NCBI GenBank assembly: GCA_964020975.1
Contig: OZ026627.1
Coordinates: 28,046,595-28,110,594, forward strand
DNA from: Hermodice carunculata
Lineage: Eukaryota > Annelida > Polychaeta > Eunicida > Amphinomidae
Reading direction: 5' to 3'
DNA length: 64,000 bases
This document shows positions 1-11,500 of the stretch, in pieces (position 1 is the first letter of the stretch; the number at the start of each line of letters is the position of its first letter). Made by a program: the position numbers and the translations under genes. The notes beneath the pieces are model-generated. The model saw only the letters and a program-made list of their open reading frames with translations, was not told the DNA's origin and did not search any database.

Positions 1-545
1 TCATTGACTTCCATAGTAATCAATAGGAAAGCTGCATTGACCGGTAAGTAGCCAAATTGAAAAATCGTTAAAAATCAGAAATCTGCAGGAATCCCACATA
101 GTGTACAACTTTGTTTGACCCTTCTAAAAGGAACATATCCGCCATGTTTCAGCTTAATCTGAGTGACGGTTCTGGAAAAGAAGTCGAAAAAAGCTATGAC
201 ACAAAATTTCATAAAAAATTAGAAAAAATTCCAGCCCCACCTGGTAAACAAATTAAGAACTAGTAGTCCCAGGGAGTGTTCCTGTGTGATATCAAAGTAA
301 TTGGGTAAGCGGTTTCAGAGAAGAAGATTTTTTAAGATTTGTCCAAAAAAAGAACAAAACAAGAGGGCTGTGTGAACAGCCCATGCTCAGCTGATCTTGA
401 CATTCATCACACTTGCAGCTCTATGAACTGGGAAAGGATCAAGGTCACCCATGTTCTGAGTAAGTCTGACCTTTATAGAAGAACACTAACATGTGCAACA
501 GCAAGGTTCAAGTGGTTCTCAAGTTTTAATGAAGAGTGAAATTCA
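1..545. repeat. Partial copy of the ~0.5-kb repeat family
   Basis: The first ~340 bases match the unit seen again near 2817, 3494 and 4007: each carries 'cattgactt' then 'aatcaataggaaag', then 'gagtgacggttctgg'. From about 440 to 545 the sequence resembles 2690-2790 (both contain 'aacatgtgcaacagc'-like text), so these two stretches may be parts of one longer element separated by about 2 kb. The left edge lies outside the window. Confidence 0.75.
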
Positions 546-2689
546 CGTATGTTGCACTGTGACCCCAGAAACGAGGTCAACGTCATTCATGTACTGTCTA
601 AGCATGACCTTCACAGTGCATAATATTGACGGTCGCCCAGGAGACTGAGTCAATTAAATAACTGTGGGCAATCGAATTGTTTGATCAAGTCGACCAGGTG
701 GTTGAGTTTAAAAAATCAGAAGTCACTTCTGATTTTTTTCTAGTCTGCTCTATGATTTAAGACATTTGTCTGTGTTGGGAGTAAGAAATATTTACAAGAA
801 TAATCCTGTACATTGTCTTTGTTGTTTATGTTCCTTGTTGCGCTATCTGACAGCATGAGCGTCATTCATATTCATGATCATGACTGGTAACTTTCAGTTT
901 TCAAATCGCTATCTTCGATTCATAGGATAGCCTTTTTGAAAGAAAGCGTGGGATTGGTTGACTCGAATCCGCTACATCCGGTTTTGAAGTGGCTGATTGA
1001 AGGCCGTCTCAAATTCCCGGTGTTGTTTATTTACATGCAAGCATGCACACTTTATTGTAGAGAAACGTCAGTTCTTGCTGATGGCTATTTCGATTTTGCG
1101 TTTAAAATGAAAATTCCCTTCCATGATGATTTAAATCAATGATCGGGCCGTTGTTTGTGACAATTTGAATGATGTAGGCTTAACTTTGCAAAACTGCGCA
1201 AAAATAGGGCGATTTCATCGTTGGGGTCTTGATCTTTGTTCCTTCTACCCGCCACGTTCTTCACATCGGCAAAATGCTGATAACCTTTTCTATTTTAAGA
1301 ACAAGCTCTCCCATTGGCTGAAAAAAAAGTATTTTAGGGGAAACCCCGTCAAAACTGCTTCTATTTCAAACAGATACGTCTTTATTTTAATCGGAAACTA
1401 CCGAAGACGATTCTCCGAAATATTCTAGGTCAGTCAGTGGGCCAGAATCGATCACATGGTGTTCCCCATCCAGTCAAATGCGTCGTTTTTCTACACGATG
1501 TTTTGTTCGGGAGTACTTGCTACCTGGTGTTGTGAAGCTTGGCTGGAAGGATGGGAGACATTTGTATGAGCACAAATGACGATTACTGACAATTTATTAA
1601 AGCAAAAAACAAAATTTAACGCTGTAAATTGGTCAGAATGATAACATACTACCAGTCTTTGCGTACAATAGAGCAGAGGGTCCAATTTTTTCACGGAAAG
1701 AGAGTAAAATAAGCCAGCCGCAGGTAAACATGGCTTGGGTGAAAATACCGCTAACGCATGTGTTGATCATGTTAACAGTTTTATCAGTGACTGGGATAAA
1801 GTGCGTTTATCGACTATTTACTGCAGCAACTAACAAACTTTACCACTCTAATTTAATGACAATTATGACACACAACCGATCTTTAGAAAAAATTAAAGAG
1901 GAACAATCGTTGGTGACGCTAACCAAGGAAAATGCGCGGATCAGTATCAATGCAATTGTATTCACATAGGCTTGACCGTTTTGATCAATTCGTGATTGAG
2001 ATCGATATATTCACTTTTTTAGGGTATAGGGGACCAGTTTTTGTTTAAATTGACAAAGAAACCACATAGAAATGTAGAGAAGGTCATAATCAATTAAAGT
2101 TATGTTGATCATCTTGCATGAATTGCAAAAATAAAAAAGTTATGGCACTCTTACACCAGAAAGTCGCATATTGCGCAACAAAACAAAAAATGCCTAGTGA
2201 CTGGCTGTGCCAGATCCCAAAACTGGCCAGCGTGGTAGGGGTTAAACAGTCAAAAGCTGCCCCCCCCCCCCCAAAGAGGGTGATTCAAACCAGTAGAGAG
2301 ATTTAAGAAAGCCTACCAGCGGGACCATGCAGTCAGAGTCAAAGTGTGGCAGCAGGATACTCTGACTCCTCTGAGACTCGAGAGCTAACTGAGGTTGTGG
2401 ACAGGGCATATTAGCTCAATAACTGCCACTTTCCATCTAGACTGACCCTCTTTCCCCCACTTATCCACAGGTAAATATTGTATTCACAATGTGGCAAATA
2501 TCACTTCAGATGCCACCAGAGAGCACCTAGATTTTAAAATTTCCAGGGGGTGGGGGAATGCCCTCGGCCCCCCTAGCATGGTTTCGCGCGCTCGCAATGT
2601 CAGACTTCCAGACCACTAAGTGCTGAGCTGGTCCACTAAATATTGAACTTACTGGCCCAGCTGGACCACTAAGTTTTCTGTACTGTTTT
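546..2689. other. Stretch with no recognised gene
   Basis: No conserved coding exon was found. A short perfect hairpin (AAAAATCAGAAG / CTTCTGATTTTT) lies near 710-740. A plus-strand ORF at 1730-1969 starts in a good context (aaacATGG) with a hydrophobic N-terminus (MAWVKIPLTHVLIMLTVLSV), as a signal peptide would have, but nothing downstream links to it. A C run sits near 2262. Confidence 0.5.
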
Positions 2690-4053
2690 ATGCACTGCCT
2701 TCATACAGAAACATTAACATGTGCAGCAACACGGTACTAACTCAAAACAGATCTCAAGTTATCAAGTAAACAGTAAATTTCATGTCAGTTATCCTGTGAA
2801 TTAGTATTAGAATGCCCATTGACTTACATAGTCATCAATAGGAAAGCTGCATTGACCTATAAGTACCCGAATTGAAAATCCTTAAAAACCAGGAATCCAA
2901 AGCAGTGCCACCTATTTAACAACTTTGTTTGACACTTCCACAAGAACATATCCATCACATTTCAGCTTAATCTGAGTGACGGTTCTGAGAACAAGTGAAA
3001 AAGAGCAAAACCGTACAAAAAATTCTTTAAAAAATTAGAAAAAAAATGCAGCGCCACCTGGTGAACAAATCGGGATCTAGGTGTCCCTGGGAGTGTCTAT
3101 GTACGATATCAAAGCAATTGGGTGAGGAGTTTTTAAGGTTTGCTCAAAAAAGAACAAAAAAATTCATTAAAAAATCCAAAAATCAATAGAGCGTGACCAT
3201 TTGAACAAACTTGGTAGAGATCCACCCAAGGCACATCCCCACCATGTTTGAAGTAAATCTGGCTAAATTATTTAAGTTATAAACATTACAAGAAATTCCT
3301 ATGTTAAACTTTCCTATTAAAACTTTTGTAAAGATTTTTGAAAAAAAAAATCCTAAAAAAATCCAAAATAAATTGGAACATAACCATTGCAACCAACTGG
3401 GTGGACACCCTCCCAAGGTATATCCCCATCAAGTTTGAAGTAAATCTGGATGACGGTTTGGAGCCATCGTAAATGCAAATTAGCATTAGAATGCCCATTG
3501 ACTTACATGGTAATCAATAGGAAAGGTGCATTTACTGAAAAGGAGCCGAATTGAAAAAATCGTTAAACATCAGGAATCCACAGCATTCCCACATAGTGAA
3601 CGACATTGTTTCACCCTTCTACAAGGAACATATCCACTACGTTTAAGCTTAATCTCATTGACGGTTCTGGCGGAGAAGTAGAGAATAGCTATAACACCAA
3701 AAAAAATCATAAAAAATTAGAAAAAAATTTGCAGCCCCACCTGGTGAACAAATTAAGAACTAAGAGCCCCTAGGTGTCTTCCTGTGTGATATCAAAGCAA
3801 TTGGGTAAGCGGTTACGGAGAAGATTTGTTAACATTTGTCCAAAAAAAGAACAAAAAAAATCCTTAAAAATCCAAAAATCACTGGAGCATGACCATTTGA
3901 ACAAAATGGTACAAACCCACCCAAGGTACATTGCCACCAAGTTTGAATTTAATCTGGATGACGGTTTTGGAGAAGTCATAAATGTGAATTTGCATTAGAA
4001 TGTCCATTGACTTCCATAGTAATCAATAGGAAAGCTGCATTAACAGATAAGTA

Positions 4054-4231
4054 CAGTGGTACCTGCTATTTTAGACCATCCTTAAATCCAGACAAAAGTG
4101 GTCACATATGCCAGGTGGTCTTTCACTGCAGGTGAGCTTACAAAAAAATTGAAGGCCATTGTCTTGAAATGGCGGTCTTAAAAACTAGTGCGGTCTTTCA
4201 CAAGAGGTGGTCTTTACAGCAGGTACCACTG
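4054..4231. mobile_element. 178-bp TA-flanked MITE (CAGTGGTACC ends)
   Basis: The termini are CAGTGGTACCTGCT and its inverted complement, flanked on both sides by TA. The neighbouring repeat units read 'ataagtacccgaattg' without interruption, so this unit shows an exact insertion with TA duplication. A TA target and CAGT ends fit the Tc1/mariner-pogo (Tigger-like) group. A second copy of the same length lies at 15019-15196. Confidence 0.9.
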
Positions 4232-4719
4232 TACCCGAATTGAAAAAATCGTTAAAAATCAGGAATCCGCAACATTCCCACATAGTGAACAACTTTGTTT
4301 GACCCTTCTACAAGGAACATATCCACCATGTTTCTGCTTTATCTGAGTGATGGTTCTGGAGAAGAAGTCGAAAATACCTATAACACACAAAAATTCATTA
4401 AAAAAAATCAGAAAAACACTGCATCGCCACCTGGTGAATAAATAAAGAACTATGAGTCCCAGGGAGTGTTCCTGTGTGATATCAAAACAATTGGGTTAGC
4501 GGTTTCTTCGAAGATTCAGATTTGCCCAAAAAAGAACCAAAAAAAAATTCATTAAAAATCAAAAAATTACTGGACCATGACTGTTTGAACAAACTTGGTA
4601 GAGACCCACCCAAGGCACATTTCCACCAAGTTTGACACAGATCTAGCCTGCGGTTTTGGAGAGGAAGTCGAAAATGTAAATTCTTTACGACGGACGACGG
4701 ATTTTGAGACTATGGTACA

Positions 4720-4746
4720 AGCTCAGGTGATATGATCACCTGAGCT
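4720..4746. repeat. 27-bp terminal palindrome
   Basis: AGCTCAGGTGAT and ATCACCTGAGCT are perfect 12-bp arms around ATG. It closes the repeat array just after the 'gacggacgacgga' motif and could act as a 3' hairpin of a rolling-circle-type element (inference). Confidence 0.8.
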
Positions 4747-5040
4747 AAAAAACCATAATGCTCCCTCCCACTCTGAACAGGTACATCAAAAATGGCTGTC
4801 TTCAAAATATTATCTCTGCATATTACAGCTAGAAATTTCATATTATTTTCCAGCAATAGAGAGATCTTGCTTGCTATTTTTTTTATGAAAATTTGTTTAG
4901 CGGGGAAGGAGGCAAGTTCCAGGAGACCACAATATGGTTTTGCTGCCGAGATATCCAACCTCCTGTTATTTCCAAATTCCAATTCCAAAGATGTAGCTTT
5001 TTTTCTTCTTCCCCCTTTTTTTTGTCATTATCATTATTAT

Positions 5041-5066
5041 TTTTTTTATTCATTTATTTATTTATT

Positions 5067-5100
<34 letters not shown>

Positions 5101-5322
5101 GGGGGGGGGGGGGGCTGTTAACATGGCCAACTGTCCATGCTATGAGTAGAGATGTTTTGTTCTGGGGAATACATATCAACTGCGCATGTTACCATGGACA
5201 CTGACGTCACGAAGGGACATGGTGACGTTGTCATCATCCAGTAAAATTTAATCCACCTTCGACGCAGTCAACTGATCAAGTTGAGAACAGCCATTGTCCC
5301 CCCCCCCCCCCCCCCCCCCCCC
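5041..5322. repeat. Homopolymer tracts
   Basis: A T-rich run ends in about 35 T followed by 15 G (5100-5114). A run of 25 C occupies 5298-5322. These are prone to length variation and sequencing error. Confidence 0.9.
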
Positions 5323-5392
5323 ACAGCCTCTTGGTGATGACAACAAGTCAACATTCGTACGCAAACTTTGTACAATTATTATAACTGTACAG

Positions 5393-5555
5393 AATTAGCT
5401 GCCTCTGGTATGACCGTGACGGAGCACAAACTGTACAAAGTTGTATGCAGCAACATTATCTCTAGCGGACAGGAACCTGAAGGCCTGTCAATCATGATCT
5501 TGCAAGCAAAATATGAGCCAACAAAACTTTCTGTTGTCACCTTTATTAATGACCA
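5393..5555 (+). CDS. Predicted exon 1 of unrecognised gene
   Basis: The acceptor is '...ctgtacag' and the donor is GTAACG. It encodes about 53 residues, beginning ELAASGMTVTEHK if the preceding base is G, and ending KLSVVTFIND. If the donor is not used, TAA follows at once and a polyadenylation signal lies at 5629, so it could instead be a terminal exon. Confidence 0.45.
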
Positions 5556-8500
5556 GTAACGTAACACCTTCACTCCTTGTTATGGAAGAATTGTTTTAAT
5601 ATCACACAAAAATAGTTTACCCATAAGAATAAATAACTGGACTTTTCTACTTATAATAGCAATATATTCATCAGATCTTTGACCTTTTTTTTCACAACTG
5701 CAACAAGGCTAAACGGAAATGTAGTCAGTGAATATTTTGCTTTGAGGGTATTCCAACTTGGCACAGTTACTGTTTGCCTCTTGTAAACAAACAAACAAGC
5801 AAACAAGGTCAAGCATGTGTTTGTATTCGTGGAAAAGCAGGTTGTGTGCCAGTAACCATGGTAACACTTGTGTAGTACTATGTAGCTGCAATACCAATGC
5901 AACTTAGTTGCACTATATTGTGATGTCGGGTTCACTTTGCAGAGACCCCAAGTCTCCTTGCTTAGGGGCAGCGTTCCTTTTTCACGTTCCTTTTTCTACC
6001 ATAAAAATCTCTTTAAATTTTCCTACCTGCTTCTTTTACCCTTTTCTCAGAATAGATCTGGGTCAGTGGCTTTCCTGGACATGGATTGTGCCCAACTGAG
6101 GTCAAGGAAAGCTACTGACCCAGGCATGGAGTCATGTTACATCTTATCTGCAATTCTCAGCTACAAATGTTTTCTGCCAACTTGACATGTTTTTCTGTGC
6201 TACCAGGAGCCTGTGAATATAATACGAACTGATGCAACAGTGCCACATCCGCTGTGTAGTTCTGAACCCCAAAAAATAACCGAGTTTAATCCATCTACGC
6301 TCACAGTGTCACAAAGTGTGGATACAATGTCAGTGTTTGCCCACATAGCACACCAGCCAAGTCCAGCCATTTCTTTGTAAGTTACTTCAACTAGTGTATG
6401 CACACGAGACCACTTGCCTGCTTGGCCGGCCTACTATATACTGCAAACCAGACGGAAGTAAGAAAGTTGGTGAACAACTGCTTGAGCACTGTGCCACATT
6501 TTAGATTTCTTATGCATTACCATTTTGCAAAATGGAGTCAACAGGCACGAAAATGTGCAATTATTAGAATGAAAGGGAGTGGAACAACTTGATGATTTCT
6601 TGTAATATGGCACCAAATATTTTGACTAGATCAAACATCATAGCAGCTTGATATGTGCGACACTCACAAGTTATGTAAGCCTGCTGCATTAAATGTTACA
6701 CTCCAACTACAAAATGGTGATGTTCCCAAATGCCACTGGTAACCCTAGACTATTCTACTTTGCATTCCACTCAGAACGTTCTGCATCTATGTACCGGAGA
6801 CAAAAGGATCAATGCAGCAGGGCTTAACCCTTTCCCCCTCAAACTGGCCAAAACCGGCTGGTGGTCAAATGTCGTCTGCTTCAGTGTTTTTAAGTAATTT
6901 CAACAGTTATGAAAAACAATTTGACTGAGAAATGTACATGAGACTTATCAAGATCACATGCCCGAGGTCAACAGCTTTCCTTGGCATGGGTTGGGCACTT
7001 AGTGCCCAACCCATGCCAAGGAAAGCTGTTGACTCAGTCTTAATTCAAGGGGGAAAGGCTTGATGTATATTTTCAAACCAACCATCACCCCATGTGAAAC
7101 AGTTTCATTGGCAGCTAAAATGTCCAAAAATGGGATCAACAGTGATTTAACAAATTTCATGCGGATTTTGGGGTTTTTCACTGGTTCTGTTTCATTTTCC
7201 AAACTTATTTTGTTCTTGTTTGTTAATTTTCAATTCAATTTCTATTCCACTAGCTGACTATGCTTAAAGACGGTGCACTCATGACTTGCCCAGCAACACA
7301 CGAAAACATCAACTTTTAACCTCAACATGTTTGTACATGTACTTCTGTGACAGTTGTCTTTCTGATGAGTACTTTTGACACGAGATTCCCAGAGAATTCC
7401 AGATGGATGTACAAAAGATGGTGTCACTTCCGAGTCACTAAATGTGTCACTGTTGCCAAGCAGTTTAACAATGGGATGGAGCATGTGTCACTATGTCAGT
7501 GGTGCCACCTCCAGGCAAAATGCTACAAAGCAGTTAAGCACTGTAGCGTAGCATTTTGCCTGTAGGTGCCACTGCAACCAAGTTCCCCCTGATATCCACC
7601 TGTTGCAAGTGGATACAAACAGGTGGGATAAAAAAAAAAAAAAAAACTTCAATTATTGGTTGAAAATGTCATGTGACACAGGAACCAAGTGCTGCCACCA
7701 TACAAACACTGGTGACTATGTCAAACATTGATCATCTACAAGGGGTTTGCCATGAAATCCTGAGTACGAAGCCAATGGTGGCCACAAAGCAAAGTGAATT
7801 ACTCCTGTATCTGATTTTGTAAAGGAACCATTAGATATAGTGGGAACTTTAAACCCACATGTATTGCATTCAGAAACGGACTGCGTCCCATTAAATGGAG
7901 CTAGATCAATATCTACCAATCTACATTTACTAAAATATATAAACCACTAATCTCTTCACTTTATACATAATATACAACTGTATTGCTTGCCTGCACACCC
8001 ATTTGCAAATAGTAACACTTTGAGGTATGGTCAGCAAAGCAGGTTACAGTATGTTATAGGATAACTAGACCAGAAAAAGTCAAAAGCAATCTCTTTCCTG
8101 AGGTGGTAACCTTACCTCCCTAACAACCGGTTTAATCAGGTAGGTGTATCATACACCTCCCTGGTTTAATGCATCTTTTGTGACACCTCAATGTAAATCT
8201 GCCAGTTACCACAATGACCTACAAAACTGCAGGCATGTCCATCACCATGGTAATAATGACCCTGCCCTCACATACATATGGCTACCAGGCAACCATTGTA
8301 GACGATCCCTGTAATTAAGGTGACTTGAAAAGCAGATACCGGTAGATCTGTAGCTATTTTCAGAACAGTGTTTAAGTTTTAAGGACACCCAATTCTCCAC
8401 TGGTCATTAACATTGTTTTACTTTACATTTTAACTTTGTTATTTTTATAACTATCATTAAATCTTTATTTCGTAGAAATGCCGTAAATCCAGAGACAAAA

Positions 8501-11500
8501 AAAAGCCAAAGAGGCAATACAAATCGCAAGTCCAAAAAAAACAACAGTTTGCCAGTCGATTACAGGGTCAGTTGGTACAGAGATAATCAAATATATCACA
8601 ACATCCAGTTTTGCTCATATTTGATTACAAATTCTCATCCCAAATTGATGCCTATGCTTCAGGCGTGTGTACACATAATCAGGTGATGTCCAATGGAAGT
8701 GTTGGGGGCGGAGAAACTCTGGTCTACAAAGCATCATGTGATATGCTCAATCCAAATCAGAAAAGGTTGGTCTCTGGTCAACAAGACATTATGTGCCATG
8801 CTATCCAAACTGGGCCTTGCCTGCGAAGCAGACTATGTTGTTTTTTTTTTTTTTATGTTCTGGTGTTTATAAGGCCTGCTTCGCAGACAAAACTGGGCCA
8901 GCAAGTCTCCAGATCAACAAGCTATCATGTGGTACACACTATATCCAATCAGGAACAGCGAGTCCCCACTATCACGTGATACACACTATCCAATCAGAGC
9001 CAGCAAGTCCATAATCAACAAGCCATTATGTGGACCACAAGGATACAAACTATCCAACCACGAACTGTCAGTTTCTGATCAGCAAGCCATCGTGTAATAT
9101 GCACTATCAAATAAGAAACAGTTTAATCTCAGATTATTAGAACAAAATTAAACAGTGCCACCTGGCTGTTTTCGAGAGCAATAAATACAATGTCTGATTG
9201 GCTCTGATACTTGTCAGCCAGCCAATGCCATCACAAGTATATCAAAGTGTCATAACACAATACTATGGAAAGAATGTCAACTGCATTTGCTTGCAAAATA
9301 ACTATTTTGTGCATGTGGACAAGCATGAAGCAGTGTTAACTTCTCTGTATATATATATATATATGTATTCCATAATGCATGAGTGCTGATGCATTGGAAA
9401 TACTGGCTATAATGAAACCTACAATAAGTGGTAAAACTTCTCACTGATACAACAATTCATTTTGCTGTCAAAATCCCACGTATAGATCAAAACCCAAATT
9501 CGCAGTGTTCCGCACATCTGATACAATACTTTGTGCTTTAGACTCAACGCAATATAAAAAACTCTGCAAAAACATGGACTCGAGTCTTAATGACAACCTG
9601 CAGAATTTTACATACACTGTAAACTGAATTAATTTCAAGTTTTTACGCTCAAAGTAAATTCACAAAGAAGGTACTGCAAAAAAACCTTGAGGCTATTTTA
9701 GTTTTAAATTTCTCCTTCAAGTGATTTTTGTTTGAATGTGTATACACTTCAGTGCATGGGGCACCCTTTACTACATGATAAACCTCCATACTTTTCATCA
9801 AAATCCTAAATTTAATAAAGCTCATGAATTTGTAACCTTTTACAAACAATGTGGAAATGCATTCGTGTGAAAATAAAACAATTTACAGTGGCACTCATGA
9901 ACACTTTCTCAGAGGCAAAATATTTTGCTTTGTGTTGATGCTTACCAGGGTCAAGTATCCCATATGGGACAGCCCAGATGACAACAGACACGAAACCATC
10001 CCAAGCAATGCAAACAAGCCTCTTCTATGTGCTATATCCAAAAGTGAAAATTTTCTTTCCAGTTTCTTCTCGCTAAGCTTGTGATATTGTAATAAACAAT
10101 TTTATTGTTCAATTTGCATTACAAATTGAAGAGGAAATCGTATTGAAAAAATTTGACAATTGAGTACACTGAAAAAAATAAATAAAATAAATAAAAGTGA
10201 ACACAAGAACTTGATAAATCAAGAATCATACTGGAGTTGTTAAACTTAAAGCACCATAACCAAATAATTATACACTTGATTGCATTATCTTTGGCCTCAA
10301 AATGCTGCTGCATAATTATATCTATACACATAAGTAACTTAACACATACACGTAATATACTGGGCCCATGTTGCATTGACTATATATATACATACTGATT
10401 TCCACTGGGATACATTTAGTGTACAGTGAAACCTCACTATACCGATATGTGGGCTATCTAACTTATTCATCTGACAACACACTTTTGACAGACTTCAAGT
10501 CAAATTCCTTTGTTATTTGACTCATCTGACATATTCAGATACAGGACACATTTTGCAAAAACATATGTCGTCATTTATAATGAGGTTTCACTGTACCTTG
10601 GTACAATTCCAGTTGCTCCGTCTTTGTACTGGTGTTCATAACACAAGTATATGGCTGATTTCATCATGGAAGATATTTCATCGTTACATACATGTAAATC
10701 GGCATGTTTTTTGTTTTTTTTAACTCAACTCTGGGAAACCAGTTTCTTTTGCTTTTGACTTTACACTGCGTCCACTTATTCATTTTTAAAACGCAATATT
10801 TGACCAGCTCAAATAATTGATGTCCCTGTATGCTATAAAATATCAATACTGTTTGTACCTGTCCTGCCCTGTCTCACATCTTTCATTTACACGCGTTCCA
10901 GTATGTGGACCCATTCTTGAACTAAACATCTGCATGTCATGTTCAATTTACCCCTCGGAAAGTTAATATCTTCCATGATGTCATTTATTTTTATTTTTTA
11001 ATTTTGCAAGTCTGAGTGAAGCTAGTTTTCAATAAACTTGATATTGAATGCCAGATGGATGAAAAAAAAAAGAGCTTCACTCAATATCTTTTTTTTTTTT
11101 TAATAGTGGTTCCTCTCTAATAAGGCCACCCCAACTGCAACCAAAATATGGCCACATAAAAGGGACATCCTCTCTTGAGAGAGTTGATACAATGTTAAAT
11201 GCCACTTTAATGGTAGGGAGAAGCTGCCTTTGTAGAGAGGGTGACTGCTCTTGAGGGGGACCTTATTAGAGAGGGACCACTGTACATTGATGTTTTGGAA
11301 ACAGATGAAAAGTCTTTGGTTCCCATACGTGCTACACATGTTAATTCCTCTCCAAATCTGCTATAGTACTATGGATGCACTGACGGAAAACCAAGGATGT
11401 CACGGACATTTGTGGAAATAAAATAGAACAGCTTCAAACATATGTCAAGACTCTTTTTTCTAAGCCCATGCAGCGTGTGTTCTGTGAACATGACTTTTGA

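Larger units (their letters stand above)
2690..4750. repeat. Tandem ~0.5-kb repeat array ending in a palindrome
   Basis: Units start near 2817, 3494 and 4007 at 'cattgactt(a/c)cat'. Spacing is 677 bp, where a half-unit is duplicated, and 513 bp. Each unit is made of two related halves, both ending in a version of 'aatctg.atgacggtt.tgga'. The last unit ends in 'gacggacgacgga' followed by a 27-bp palindrome. A dispersed fragment of the same family lies near 37110-37215. Elements with internal tandem units and a 3' hairpin resemble Helitron- or 'pearl'-type non-autonomous elements of marine invertebrates. That classification is inference. Confidence 0.8.

Noticed and set aside
1730-1969. Secreted protein gene
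   Set aside because: There is a signal-peptide-like start, but no coherent downstream exon in a compatible phase was found.
8720-9130. CRISPR-like array
   Set aside because: Units are imperfect and contiguous without spacers in an animal genome. It is a minisatellite.
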